From the NCBI GenBank assembly GCA_013398015.1, contig VZRR01012583.1:40368-104367 (forward strand): 64,000 nt of DNA, read 5' to 3'. Shown here in pieces: positions 51,401-64,000 of this stretch; the stretch's first letter is position 1, and each line of letters begins with the position of its first letter. The translations under genes were made by a program, and so were the position numbers. Source of the DNA: Oreocharis arfaki. Its lineage: Eukaryota > Chordata > Aves > Passeriformes > Paramythiidae. The notes beneath the pieces were generated by a model. The model worked only from the letters and a program-made list of their open reading frames with translations, searched no databases and had not been told where the DNA came from.

Positions 51401-53950
51401 GTACCTGGGAGCTGTGACATTAATTGCAATTTTCATGTCCTTCCTCCTTTATGGAGGCCTGGAATAAATAGTCTGGGTTTATTAGCTACATTTAATGAAA
51501 ACCGTGTTTCTTCTTTTTTTTTTTCTTTTATTCCCCCTGCCCTGCTCTTCTCTTGCCATGTGTTGCATCTATGTTCTCAGAGATCTACGAAAAGAATATA
51601 GTCATCTCTTGTTTTCCCTGTGGCACAGCAATGCAGGGATCTAAGTTCTACTGATCTCAGCACTAAAGACATCACTATGCTTCTTGAGTCAGGTGGCTCA
51701 CTAGCTGGATTTCACATCAGAGACAAATAAATTGAGAGAAAAAACAGTAGTGAGAAATGTTTTCTCATCTGTGTGGCTGGAGACACAGCTTGACATCACT
51801 TTAACAATTGCAGAGCTGACTTGAGCTGCAAAATCTGAATTCATAGCCTCAGTTTTCCTATGGTCCAGGATACACTGCATTAAAAGTTTTTTCCTTTAAA
51901 AGTATTTCCCTTTGCCTTAGAACCTTTCTCTTCCCCTGAAGTGTCTGTAGATACTAAGCAGCTTTCAACTGCACTAAAAAGGCAAATGAGTTAAATGATG
52001 TAAGGATTTCATTTTTTTGTTTTAACGAAAGAAATGGGAAAATATCTCCTATAGCTGTCCCAACAGGTTGCATGCCAGTTTCAGCTAGATGTGATTTAAG
52101 GCAGACAAGTTATAAACCCTGAAAAATGGGGTTTGTAATGGAAACAACTGACCCTGAACTTCAATGTCATGTGCACAATGCTATAATAGCTGCTACTTGG
52201 CACTCACTTTCCATCTCTCACTTCAGTCAACAGATTAAAAAAAAAAAATATATATATATATGCTGCTCATTTATTAGCTTTTAGGTTAGGCTGCCCATGC
52301 ATGGGCATTCAATTTCTCTTTTTTTTTTTTTTTCCTGGCTGCTTCATAACTTTCCTCTGAGACTCAGATCAGAAAGATGTTAAGCTTGGCTTTGCTTCTG
52401 TTGAAAGTCAAGGTGGCTGCATGCAAGACTGTCAATTTGCACAGGGAGTTTTGTGGGCTCGGAAGAATTCCATAAGTTTGGTCAACATTAAGCAATTTGT
52501 TTCCCAGGCCTTATTCAACACTTCTTAAAAAAGAAAGTACTGTGTAAAGAAATATTATGGCAATATTACTCGGTACCCGCTTTGGGTAAGGACCAGGATG
52601 CTTCGGTGGGAAAGAGCAATCTTCCAGAAGGATTTGCCTACCTGGAATAGCCTGGGGAAAAAAACCCTGTGCCTGTCTGTTGGTCCTGCTTTTCCAGCTT
52701 TTGGGTTATTGGTGGCCACCTAATAAGCACCTAATAAGAGACGATTCTCTTTCTATCACATCAGGATATTGAAACATGCAGAAAAATATCCCATTACAAA
52801 GCAATTTGTTCCTTTGGTTTTGGTAAAAAAAAAAAAAGTATTTGGAAGTTTAGAGATTTTATCATCTGAAAATAATTTTAAGGTAATCTAAATTATAGCA
52901 AAGAAGATATTAATTGGTCCCAAGGAACCCAGAAAGTCAACCAGAGAAGCAAGTAGGTGAGAAATATTTTTATTTGAGAGCTGGCTTTAAGACAATAGTT
53001 TTTCTGCCTGAGAAATAAAATCTTTGAGACAGAGTGCCAAAAAAAAACCCCACAAAACCCCCCAAGAAAACAAACCTCTAAAATATCTTTACTTTCAATG
53101 GGACAAATTAGAGCTGGGCTGGAAGTGTTAGCTATGTGCCAAGGTGAGCCATGCCAAGCACGTGTAATACCAATACTCTGCTAGGATTTTACAGAACTCA
53201 GATTTTTTGAGAAGCCAGCAGTTTTCTGACTTCTGAGGAAGTCACAGTAGGTCACACCTATTCACTGGTACAGCTTTACTGGCTTCATCTTGTTCAGGCC
53301 ATCACAGCATCAACAGGAACCTACGGGAGCTGTCTATGTCCTAGGGGACGTATATTGCATTTGATGATGATCTGAGGAACCAAACAGCAAATATTCTGAT
53401 AAACCACTTATTCTGACCTTATATTTTTTGTTAAAAAAACGTTGCTTGGCATAAGAATCTACAGAAAGTATTGATACTAGAGATACCAAAGGGAAGCCTG
53501 TATCAAGCCTGTTTCAGAACAGACAACACAAAAAAAGTCTCAACGCTGGCTTTTAAAATTTAAAAGAGTAATCTGTAGTTCTGTGCACTTGGAGAAGATC
53601 TGTTTTTAATCAGAGAAGCAATGCTAATTTCCAAATACAACCTCAAAGCAGTCCTTCTCATTAGGGAGTTGACCTTTTCCCAACTGATGTTAGAAAAAAT
53701 TCTGTTATCTCCGTACATTTATATACAAATGCTGAAAATTTATTGGCCTCTATAGCTGTTAAATTGTATGTGGTCTCCTCATGTCTGGGGTATCATTTTT
53801 CACATGAAGCCCATGCTTGACCCAATGACACTGAGTAAAGAAAAAAAGAAAAAAGCTTGTGTCTCAGCATCAACAGCCTAACTTTAAACGTTTATCTCCA
53901 GTGCACATTTGAAAAATTAAATGTTCCTTCCTGTAAAGCAGAGGAATTAT
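45436..53950. other. unique AT-rich noncoding DNA
   Basis: No gene or mobile element recognised. The parts around 47690-47830 and 48290-48500 have balanced complexity, few homopolymers and several homeodomain-like ATTA words, which is how deeply conserved noncoding elements often look, but I cannot test conservation. A12 followed by (TA)6 occurs at about 52237-52261. A 16-bp perfect palindrome TGCCCATGCATGGGCA is at 52292-52307. Open frames stay below about 120 codons. Confidence 0.5.
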
Positions 53951-53979
53951 TAGCAGTTATCTTAAAATGCTGCTTATGT

Positions 53980-54560
53980 TGTTTAGCAGGCAGTCTTTTC
54001 TAATGTCAAGTTAATGAGAATGCCAATCAAGGAGGAATACTACATGTTAAGACATGCAAATGAGACATTAGCATACTGAAATTGCTGCCTTCTTTACATC
54101 CTGGGACACGGTGCCAATCTGTGAGACCTTTTTCAGGAAATGGCCAGATTTCAATGGAAAAGACAAACTTAAGTGATTACTAATTCAGAGTGTTTGTTTC
54201 TTCCATGACAGCTGAGGGAAGAAAGCAAAACCAGAACATGCTCAAGCATAACTTTATTTTGTCTAATCTGCACCAAAAGCACAGTTCATGACATCTTGAA
54301 CAGACTGGGATTGTAACCAAGTAATAATTAAATTGGAAAAAACTACCCAGTGATCCCTGAAAGCCATGAATTACAGAAATAGCTCTGGTGGAGCCCTGGA
54401 CTTGACGGACGTTGTGCAAACAGTTTTAACTCGAAAATTCTTTCTCCAGGCTCTGCACAGAGGTATTTATAGTACTGTCATATAATAATTAACTGCCAGA
54501 GATAAGTCTGCCCGGGTGAGCAGTAATTATGATGCCTCATCTGCATCCTGCTGCACTGAA
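53980..54560. promoter_or_regulatory. candidate conserved noncoding elements
   Basis: Two short blocks stand out from the AT-rich background by low homopolymer content and clustered factor-like words. At 53995-54105 there is a CCAAT-like word (54023-54027), an ATGCAAAT octamer (54054-54061) and several ATTA/TAAT words. At 54470-54560 there are ATAATTAA, TAATTATGATG and a CTGCC/GGGTGAGCAG context. These are motif types bound by POU and homeodomain factors. Short motifs occur by chance, so this is only a candidate. Confidence 0.2.
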
Positions 54561-57204
54561 CCTATGTTGTTTTTTGGGTTTTTTTAGTGTAGAGACCTGT
54601 TCTGGTTAGGTCTTTTAGAGGAATGGAAGAGGGATCCTGGCAGGAAGGGATAGGGAGTGTGTGGCTATTCTGAAGACCTCTCTGGCTTTATGCTCCATAG
54701 AAAAGTAACCTTTTGCTCAAAAGGGATTGATGTACACCAGTTGCAAAGCTTCCTCTTCCCAAAAGGTCGACACTTGCTGAGGCTCTGTTTGCATCTTCAG
54801 AGTACCAGTGTCCACAACATATTTGTGAAATACTATGCAGCTATTTCTTACTTGGCCTAACCTAATACCTTTCTTGGGAAAATATTTTACGTTCCAGAAA
54901 ACTCAAATTAGTTGATGTGGGGAGTTTGTCTGGGTGTTTGTTTTTTTCTGGATTGAAAACTCCGAAGTTACTATCTTTTTTATCTGCATTTTCACCTTGA
55001 AAATCAGTTTATGTCCCTGATCTATTTACAATTGTTTAAGGAGAGTGATTTGTTTTAATGCCACCTGAGTTCAGAATGATTCATGCTCTAATAATTATCA
55101 AAACCTACCCTGATGACTGTTTCATTACTTTAAAGAGTTTCATTATTATAAAAATTATTATTTTAGTATGGTCTCAAATGTAAGATGCCTAAGGCATATG
55201 CCATGTACACATTGTATGCATTTAATTCTTTGACATAAATTTTAATTTAACAGCATTATACCATTCCCTGCTTCACCCACACAGTGTTCTCCTACGCTTC
55301 CTTTTTAATATAATGGGAATTTTCAGAGTAATTTAATTTTCCTACAATATTGGTGAAGAAAGAATGCTGAATCCCTCAATGCATTCCTTTCCTTACCTGT
55401 GGAAAATAATTTTTTAAAAGGCACATTATATATTTTATGATTCTGTTCACATTTCTGGTCTCATCAATACAGAAAAGGAGATTTCTTCTGTGCTTTTAAG
55501 AAAACTTGAGTCAGTAACATGAAACATGGAAAGAATCAAAATGGTTGCAGGGACTCTTCTATAAAGTAGAGGGAGAGTGTCTTTGGAATTTTCTTTCTCT
55601 TAGTGAAGTAAAAATTTGGTTTATTTACAATAGAGATGAATATATTTTGGTAACTTATAATATTTTTTCAGTACAACCTGAGTTATTTTAAGTTCTTCAC
55701 TCTTGCTTCATTGTACTGGGGAGGAAAAATCTTTATCATAACATTTCAGTAGGATACTGTTCGGGTTTTTGTGGTTTGTTTTTCTTTTCAATATTGGAAG
55801 CAAGCAAAGCTTGGCTCAAGCTGCAATCATTCAAAAACCAATAAGGAGTGTGCCAAATAAACCCACAATGGAGAGAGAGGCTGAAAGTCTCAGCCTCCCT
55901 CCTTGTGCTGCAGCACTGAGAAATAACTGGTAGCACTTGGCTTTCCTGCTCTGACCTTTGCCCCAGTGGAGACTCTCCCCAGGCCACCACAGCTCCTTGT
56001 CCCTGCATCCGTCCAGCCCCTCGCCCCCAGCTCCCTTGGAAGTCCAATTGAGATGTATTTCCCCAACACTGGGAATCTGACTGATTGCCTGCTCCAAAAG
56101 ACTAAAAGCCAGTTATCCCCACCGGGCCAAATTGGCAGCAGTAAAGATTGCTCCTCTCCTTTAAAACAATGAGAGGCCCTGCTGTGTTAAAGAAAACCAA
56201 AGTTTAGCATCTCTCCACTATAGTGAATTGTAGGAGGTGGCACAATTCCAGTGCATATTAACAGTGAAATTGCAGACCCATAGAGGTAAAAAAACACCCT
56301 TTGCTAGACCTTTTGGCTTCACAGGAATGCCTCCCACATTATTGCCTGAGCTCCCTGGGGCAGCATGGGTGATGCCTTGCTGTAGATCATCACTCTTGTG
56401 CCTGGTAAAGTACCTGTTAAATGACCAGTGAGTGAGACAGATTTTGTATTAACCTCATTATGTGTCAAATTAATACATTCAGATCTTAAAAGTCATTCTC
56501 TGATCTGTCTTCTATCCTGCTATGCTTCCTGAGCAGTCCAAACCCTGTTTCAAGTCCTGTAGGCATCTCACTGCCAGTGGGCTTCCTCCTGATGCTGAAA
56601 CTGCTCATTTCCATAAATCAGTGGTGACTTGGAAAGCCACAGAGGCCATCACAGAGTTCATTTGCAGCATCTTTTCTGGTGTAAGGTATCTGTCTTTATG
56701 CTGTCTGTTTTGCTGTTTCCTTAACATAGTATTTATTTATCGTCTTTTGGGTTTGGTTGATTTTTGGTTTGGTTTGGGATCTTTTTGGTGCTGTTTTTAT
56801 GGTTTTAAGTGATGTTTCTGAGATTATTTGAGGGATGACTCTGCTTATGCTGTGTATACCTTTTACAGGATATAGATTTTTAACAGAAAAATTTTCTCTA
56901 TTCTGAGCTTTGTCAGAGATGTGTGGAGTTTATGAGTTAAAATGTTGGCTCAGCCACAGCAAAACCCCAGGGACAGATCCCAAGGAAGGACTGTAGGAGC
57001 AGGTACGTATTTTGGCATTGCTTGGTAAGGATGTACTAGAGACAGATAAGCTTTGGGGAAAGAAATTCAACATTAAGAATACAAAGAAAACTCAGGTAAT
57101 TATCTGTAAAATACAGCGAGTTTCATCGGGAAGGGATTGCACCTGCTGAGGTAAGTTCAGGGACAGGATATATGGGATGAAAAAAACCCTCTGAGCTGAA
57201 ACAG
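54561..57204. other. unique noncoding DNA
   Basis: AT-rich sequence without a recognisable exon. Between about 55830 and 56110 the sequence is less AT-rich and open for about 100 codons on the minus strand and 68 on the plus strand, with no domain I recognise. A TTTGG/GGTTT-rich stretch lies at about 56740-56800. Confidence 0.5.
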
Positions 57205-57380
57205 AATTCCCCAAGCCCAACAGTTTTTAAGAGGCATTTGGACAATGTCCTTAATAACATGCTTTAAGTTTTTGTCAGCTTTGAAGTGTCAGGCAGTTGG
57301 ACTGGATGATCATTAGATGACCATCGAAGGTCACTTCCAGCTGAAATTGTCTTCTATTCTCTTCTGTTCTGTGCTGTTCT
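57205..57380 (+). mobile_element. CR1 LINE 3' tail, second subfamily
   Basis: A short sense-strand CR1 3' end. Diagnostic words are AACAGTTTTTAAGAGGCATT near 57219, GGACAATGTCCTTAATAACA near 57240, GTCAGGCAGTTGGACTGGAT near 57288, and AGGTCACTTCCAGCTGAAAT near 57328, followed by a degraded ATTCT-type tail (TTCTATTCTCTTCTGTTCTG) to about 57380. The LINE-specific words differ from those of the two other CR1 copies in this window, so it belongs to another subfamily. Truncation leaves about 175 bp and no coding part. The left boundary is uncertain. Confidence 0.85.
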
Positions 57381-60300
57381 ACAGCAGATGGGAGAAAGGA
57401 CAAAAGATGGTTCTGCCTTCGATACTGATGGAAGTGTTGTAGGCACAATTTTCTTTCCATTACTTCATTTGGCCAAGAAAAAACTCATCCTTCCTGCTTG
57501 GGAGTAATAGGGGACATGACAGCACCTCAGTGTTCTGGAGAAGGTTCTGAGAGCTCTTTACCAGTGCCTGCTGAGCAGAGGTGACCTGGGGGTTACCAGC
57601 AGCAGAGCTCTCCATCCTGGGTGATGAAACAACACCTGGGGCTGAAAATTCACAAGCTTTACAAAATAGTTGGAATGATCCAAAATTGCCACTAACAGGG
57701 GTGGGGATATTGGCTTATGTAACAGGGGAAGAAGATCACTAAAGCATTAATCCATTAATCTGTACTCGCACAACCAAGGATAAAATTGGTCATCAGTTAC
57801 TTAGCAGCTACTTCCATATACTGATCATTTATGTTTATCTATATACATACTGGATTTTCTTAGAAATTTCTGAAGCCTTTTCAATTTTTTTGTGAAGAGT
57901 TTAATATTGTCCTTGTCTTGTTCAGAAATTGCTTATTTGATAATCTGATTAATCGATATTTTGTTCATTTCAGTCACTCCTTGCCTAATGTTTCAGTTTT
58001 CAAAATAATTTCCAGCTATTTTCAATGATCTTTAAAATAATCTGACACAGAATAAAAAAAAAAAAAAAAAAAGAGGATTTCAGTGGTAAGAAGCCTAAAA
58101 GTGATGTCTTTAAAAGAGGGAAAATGTTAGCATAGACTTTTTTTCCTTTGATTTCCATCACTGTGAGGAAAAAAAAAAAAAAAAAGAGATGAATGTTTTT
58201 GAGCCCACAAGAATTTAAATATTAAGGTGATGGTGGACTGCTATGGGAAAAGAAAAGCATGCCTAGAATCTCATTCTTAATTCCAGAGTCTACAGTGGAT
58301 ACACACAGTCTGTGATGCATTAGTAAAGTAAATATATATTCTTTAAATAAGACATGATGCTTCAGTAAATGGAAGAAAATTTCTATAATAAAAGCTGAGG
58401 ACTTGAATCTGATTCAAGCAAATGCAACCATAGCAGAGGGAAAGAGGAGAGGTTTCATTCCACTGACAGTTTTTGGAACCTTTCTCTCTTTGGGAAGACA
58501 GAAGGCCTTTGCAGCATCCCCAGAACAGATGGATAGCCTCTGATTAAACTTGAACTAGATGAGTGTTAGTTTCCAGGGATTTCAGGTAGTCCCTTTCTAA
58601 ATGTTTCTAGTTTTGTCTTTGGGTGGGGTGTTGCCTGGTGTCTTGTTTCACAGAGGCAATAATAGGCATTTTTTTCGTAATGTTTCGAGGTTCTCGTTCT
58701 ACCCCCGTGAATCCACATGAATGCAATGGAAATATTTTCTTCGCATTTTCTGGATGCAGAAGAAGAAGCTATACACGACTGCGAAGGTACAGGACCATTT
58801 CATAATTTCCATTTGTATTTCTTTTATGTGCATGGATGCAGTTTTGAGATGGTCCTTTTAAGAAATACAAATTGAGAGTGAGACTTTGGCAATTATGCTT
58901 TCCCCACGCTTCCTTCTCTGTTGCATTGATTCTTTCTCCTAGCTATGCTTTAGAAGGCTCTAGAAATAAAAAAATAAATCTAGAATTTAATGGTAACAAC
59001 CCTGTCTTTGGAGCAGCTTTTTTAGTACAAAGACTAAAGTTGCTGCTCTGTGCAGCAGCTATTGAGAAGCATCAAGAACTTTCACACAAAATGGTCATAT
59101 AGGTAGAGTTTATTCTCTTTATATCCCTTCATCTAATCTGAGCAGTCTGCATGCCTTCTCCATGGCAGCTTTGTTTAGATATCCATAAAAACATCAGTGG
59201 GGTGAAGAAAAGGTAAATAAATTTCAGGACTGAGAAAATACTAGATTTTAGTTTTCCAGCACAAATTCACATTACACTATTTTGTGAGCCTTAAAAAAGC
59301 AATTTTTCGTTAGATGTCTACCTTGCATAATATTGCCTGGGTTTCCCCATGTCTGCACACAAGATAAACCTGTGCTGGGTTTGCAGGTTGTCTAGTTCCT
59401 TGTGACAGCAGAAGAATGAGTCTTGCCTGCCATTCCAGATGCTGGAGGAAGGCATCCTACAGTGTACACATATTCTGCTTATTTAGCCTTGTCTCATATC
59501 CATCCACCCACTTTCATTGCAAGCTCTAGTTTTTCTGTGGGATCTCACTCTTTAGCCTCCTGTTTCTCCAATATTTCTTATGCTCCTTCTCAATCAGCTG
59601 GCTGTAGTCTCAAGGTCTGAGTTATCTACATCAAGGAGTGCCTCTCAGTGTCGCAGCCAGAGCATCTCACTTTCACCTGGTCTAGACCCCCACCCTGCAA
59701 TCCCCTATTTCCACATCTTATTCACTTGTCATATTTGTCCACCCTTCTGCTTCTTATTTTTCCATCCAGTTCCTCCCCATTCAGGGGGCTTCATCCTCAC
59801 AGCTGAAAAATCTCCAATACACTTTTTAAATTCCTCAGCCCATAAAAGCTAGGTCATCACTGTCCCAGTCATCTTTTATTATCCTTCTCTCCCCTTCTTT
59901 TCAAAACCCTTACAGCCTTTTCCTTTCTCACTTCCAGTTAACTGCTATTTTCTTCCTTTACATGAGCTATCTACCTCCTCTCTCTTTTATTCTTCATTTT
60001 TAATAATCACTCTCCATCATCCTGCAGTCACTTTCCTGCCTGCAACGGGGAAAGGACCACTCAGAGGACAGAAGATACAAATGAGAACCTAAACCTCTGC
60101 CTTCCATTGCTCACACTGCATTTGACTGGCCCAGAAAATTACAATTTGGACAATGAATCCCTCTATGAGACAGTGGAAAACGTTTGCTCTTCTACATCAG
60201 CATTCATCACTTATTATGGTACTAACAGCAGGGAAAGGAAAACTTGTGCAATTTTTCTAGAGAGAAGGAAAAATGTGAGTGCTGAAATCCTGCTACACCA

Positions 60301-63300
60301 CACCTGCTGATCCATCCTGAATTTAATTTTCTTTCTATTCATGCTCTCCTTGCCAGCAGGGAAGGCTAAATAATGTCAATGTCTTCTCAGTCATCCTTAT
60401 CACAAATGATCATTCTGTGTGGCCTATGTTAATCATTCTCACCCGTCTCCCCCTCTCACTATTAGATTAATAGTTGCCAATTATGCATACTCTCCCCTGC
60501 ACAGCTATTGTTTACACATTCCCTAATTCTCTTCATTAGGCCAGTGAGTGGGCATCATTATGGTTATAAGTTATCCATCCATTTTCTCAAGGACAGTGAG
60601 AAATGTAGTACAGCCAGAGTTTGGTTTCATGATAGCATCTAGGATTAATAAAAAAGGAAAATCAGGCTTTACAGAGCCTCATCACATCCAGTGGGAGCAT
60701 CAATCTCGTGTTCGTGGTGTGTGTTCGATATGCAAATTCATTGCAGTTTTAGAAATTGTAGACACACAGAAAGAGAAGGGGTGCCTGCTGCTGCCTTGAT
60801 CCTCACCACTTGCCTTTTTAATGGGGAAAAAATGTGAATGATAATAACTTTGCTTTTGAGCGTGTAATGGCTAAGGCAGATAATGAGTGGTGGCAAGGTG
60901 CTCAATCTTTCTCTCACTATTTTTTTGAGAAAAGCTGGAGGCTAAAGGTGATAGAAAGGACACACAAGGGGCACGTTGTTTATTTACTGAGATGAGCAAT
61001 ATGAAAACTCAATTAGAGTTTAGCTAAAAATCTTAGTGAGTTTTAAGGAGCACTTCTTTAAATAATGAAAAAATTATTTGTTTTCTTTCCGGTCCTTTCA
61101 GTAAATCACTACGGTCACCTGCTCTATAATGTTACTCTGTTAAAGGTGTCTAACTTCTGCTTTCTTCTCCTGACTTAAGAAAAGAATAATTTTCTTATTC
61201 TTAAAAAGATACAAGTGTGGCTTGTCAAAGACAGAGAATAAGCAAAGCTCTTCCTCTTATAAGCAAAGCTTTCACAAGGGATCTATTCCAAAAAGTAAAA
61301 GCCAAAAATTTTGTTCAGTATCTCATTTATTAAAAAGACAGTAACAACAAACATTTGGTTCATATTTCTCGTTAGCAGATTTTCTCAAATAAAAATAATG
61401 AGGCATATTGAACAATTAGTTAGAAGTGCAAATCTCTCCATAATTACAATCCAAAATTTATTTACAAATAAGATGGCTTGCCCAGTCCAGGAAAAAAAGG
61501 GTAAATACTTTGTAATTAATTATTTTTCATCTGAAGCTCCCATTTGACCAGCATATACAACCATATTCCACTTGGTAAATGAAACAGCATGTAATAATCC
61601 TTCTACAAAATGGGAAGAAAATTAGCTTTTCATGGTACTAAATTTGTACTTTTAAAAAGTCATCCATGTTTTATATTTAAGAAGAATATTCATCCATTAA
61701 CCCTACAATCTATTCCGGTTTTATTCCTTAAAGAGTTTCAAGTGCCTGCTCTCATTTCCTATCCAAGTAACAGCAGTGGCCCATATGCTTCCCCAGTGAG
61801 CCAACTCCACCACAGAGCATTTGTGTGGTGTGACTGCTGGGAGGCTCCACAGAGCAGACACCAATCCTGGAGTTTGAAGTTACTGGTAATTTTAGCAGCA
61901 ACTTATGTGTGAAGTGGAGGAATCGTGGTGCAGTGGACAAAACACATGCAAAAGTGTTGTCAGGAAACCCTCATTCCAGAGAAATTATTTTGATAGAATA
62001 TAACTATCCCTCCAGACAGGGTCATATAGAGAGTGGCCAGCTGTGCACCTGAGACTTGAAGTTTGCATACTTGTCCAATTATATCTTGAATTTCTGCTGT
62101 TCTAGCCTGTCTTAGCTTCGTTCATTGGTAGTTTAAACACATTTTTTTTCCCTTGTGCCTCATTATCCTGCATATACAGACCTGCAGTTTGTACTTCCGT
62201 GGCACTTTTTCTCTTAGTGTGAGGGTTTCCATGTTTATCTTCCATGCCTGAAAAGGCTGCATTTGGCACTTCTCAGTAAGTGCAAAACCTTGAATGATTC
62301 ACTGAAGCTGGACTACTTTGGGCATGAAAAGAAATTCAAATAAAATGGCAAAGGAATCAAATGGTTGGGATACCTCCTGTGCCATCTTTAGCGATTAAAA
62401 TCTGGTCTGCGCAAAGTGGTTCATAACTTCTCCTGTGATCTGTGGTCTAGATTTCATTCAGACAAGATGCACAAGGGTGGATCCCCACCAAATCTCAGCC
62501 TGCAGATCACTTCTATTCATGAAAGCAAAGACAGCTGAAGGACAAAGTAAAATGTCACAACACAAAACAAGTAATCGATCCGAAGCAGTAGACTACTCAT
62601 GTTTTTATTGAAATGAAAGTAGAAGACACAAACAAATTCACGCTTACAGACTTATCTAATGCCAAACACCCTTGACATGCTTGACATAAGAGTGCTTCAC
62701 TCTATGATCAAATAGCTTGGATTGAATCTGAGAAATGTGCAAAAAAGATGTGCTGGAGACAAAGGATTCAAAAGGCATGGAAACAAAATATCTCATAAAT
62801 TAGCTTCTAATTCAAGAAGCAATAAGTACTGACCAATTGAAGATGCTGCCTGTGGTAGAATTGTGAATTAATATATGTGATAATATTTTGATAAATATAC
62901 TCTTACTCTTTTCCGTTTATTTGGGTAAGAAGAAACTCAAATAATTTGCAGTGGAATAAAGATGACATTCAAAAAAGGAATGCTGTCTTGACAATAAATT
63001 CCCTCCTTCTGTTATGAAATGACAAACTATATTGTAATTGTCTCAAAAGTATCTTGTGGCGTTTTAGCATTTCTCTCTGAAATTATGTATTCCATCTAAG
63101 CAATTCCAGTGGAAATCTATATCAAGATATTACTGCTACAGGCTCCCATTTAAATGTTATTTGGGGCGACAAGATCCACAGGGTTAATTAAGAAAGCATT
63201 ATATAGTCCACTACTAAGGCATGGCCTAATCACTCCAGGCCGTAGGGGACAGAACCAGTTACACAAATATGGGACCTGAGAGGATGGTTTAATGGGGGCA

Positions 63301-64000
63301 ACAATAAAGTGAGAACAGAAAAATTTTACTACCCTCCGATGGTCAATAGCTTTCTTAACACAGCATCTGTGACAGCCTGGATGGCTGTGATCGCCAGCAG
63401 TCACCCTGAGTTCAGAATCTGGCTGAGTAAAAGTCCCAGAAATATTTTGACTCTAGAGCAAATAAGTCACTTTGAACTTCTGTATATGAGAAAGCACCTC
63501 TCTTCTGTAAAAATTGTTGAATCAAATAATTCAGTTCAAATTACTTTTTACAGAGGGGATGGGGTAAATGAAATTGTGCTGGTTTAACAACCTGAGTATT
63601 TGATTTACTAATGCAACACCTGGACTGGAAGCAGGTTTTAAGACCATTCTTAGAGCTTGAACAGTTGATGTTAGGCTTCAATAGAACCACTTAAAAACTA
63701 GGGTTTTTTTAAAATCTTATGTGAAAAGCATAACCACTCAAATATGGAAGACTTAACTTTGATGGAAAACGAACCAGCAGCAATTTCACATAAATTCATT
63801 TTGAAAATATGAAAATACTAAGCCAGGGAAGCATGGAAAATATGTTTTCATCTGAAATAATTACAATCAGTGGCTTTTTATTCCCATAAGAACTGAAATT
63901 TATCAGGATTATATTTCTTGCATTCAAAAAGTTAGGGGCATTCTAGTGCTTCTCCTTACCTCCTCCCTGCCCTGCGCACTTATTTGTTTCTTATGTACTA
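57381..64000. other. unique noncoding DNA to window end
   Basis: No gene recognised. A19 at about 58054-58072 and A17 at about 58169-58185 are the main homopolymers. From about 59420 to 60060 the plus strand is markedly C/T-rich. A stretch at 60540-60760 with an ATGCAAAT octamer (60730-60737) resembles a conserved noncoding element. The open frame at 63309-63587 (92 codons, plus) and the minus-strand frame at 63150-63404 overlap each other and show no domain I know. The sequence around 63160-63320 is less AT-rich and could be an old repeat that I cannot name. Confidence 0.45.

Noticed and set aside
52292..52307. 16-bp perfect palindrome TGCCCATGCATGGGCA
   Set aside because: About one perfect 16-bp palindrome is expected by chance in 64 kb, and no partner site is nearby.
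63309..63587. 92-codon plus-strand frame as an exon
   Set aside because: It shows no recognisable domain, overlaps an equally long minus-strand frame and lacks a clear splice context.
1..64000. Bacterial or phage features (operons, CRISPR arrays, insertion sequences)
   Set aside because: There are no long codon-structured genes or regularly spaced direct repeats with unique spacers. The 10-bp array has no spacers, and the mobile elements are avian retroelements.

Overview
This window looks like nuclear DNA of a bird, most likely a songbird (passerine). The evidence is repeat content: three 5'-truncated CR1 retrotransposon tails ending in the typical avian 3' motif, a tRNA-Ile-derived SINE with a CR1-like tail (the TguSINE1 type known from zebra finch and relatives), and endogenous-retrovirus LTRs of passerine type. 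The sequence is AT-rich, full of A/T homopolymer runs and stop codons in all frames. There are no operons, Shine-Dalgarno sites, tRNA or rRNA clusters or CRISPR arrays. I see no convincing protein-coding exon: the longest open frames are about 130 codons or less, show no domain I recognise, and the longest lies inside an LTR. The window is best read as intergenic or deep-intronic DNA.

Layout: 1-12.6 kb is unique AT-rich DNA with a GC-richer patch near 5.6-5.9 kb. A plus-strand CR1 lies at 12.57-13.12 kb. An LTR fragment with a leucine-type primer-binding-site remnant lies near 15.7-16.1 kb. A complete solo LTR with a 5-bp target duplication occupies 21215-21908. A 10-bp-period minisatellite with an embedded perfect hairpin occupies about 23.6-24.3 kb. 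A minus-strand CR1 (25.36-25.71 kb) is followed by a probable short LTR (25975-26281). From 26.3 to 38 kb the DNA is unique apart from a long CTTTT microsatellite (34458-34624). The tRNA-derived SINE sits at about 37.98-38.12 kb. From 38 to 57 kb the DNA is unique, with a 32-bp tandem duplication at 45.37 kb and several stretches that resemble conserved noncoding elements. A third CR1 tail lies at 57.2-57.4 kb, and unique DNA runs to the end.

The most unusual object is the minisatellite at 23599-24320. About 60 to 70 diverged copies of a 10-bp unit (consensus CTGGTTTGAA) keep nearly perfect 10-bp phase over 700 bp. AT-rich and GC-rich half-turns alternate at almost the helical repeat, and CTGG half-sites recur every 10 bp as in the binding sites of TFCP2/TFCP2L1 factors. 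A 22-bp perfect inverted repeat lies inside it. I found no gene system in which parts work together; the interest of the window lies in mobile elements and repeat structure.
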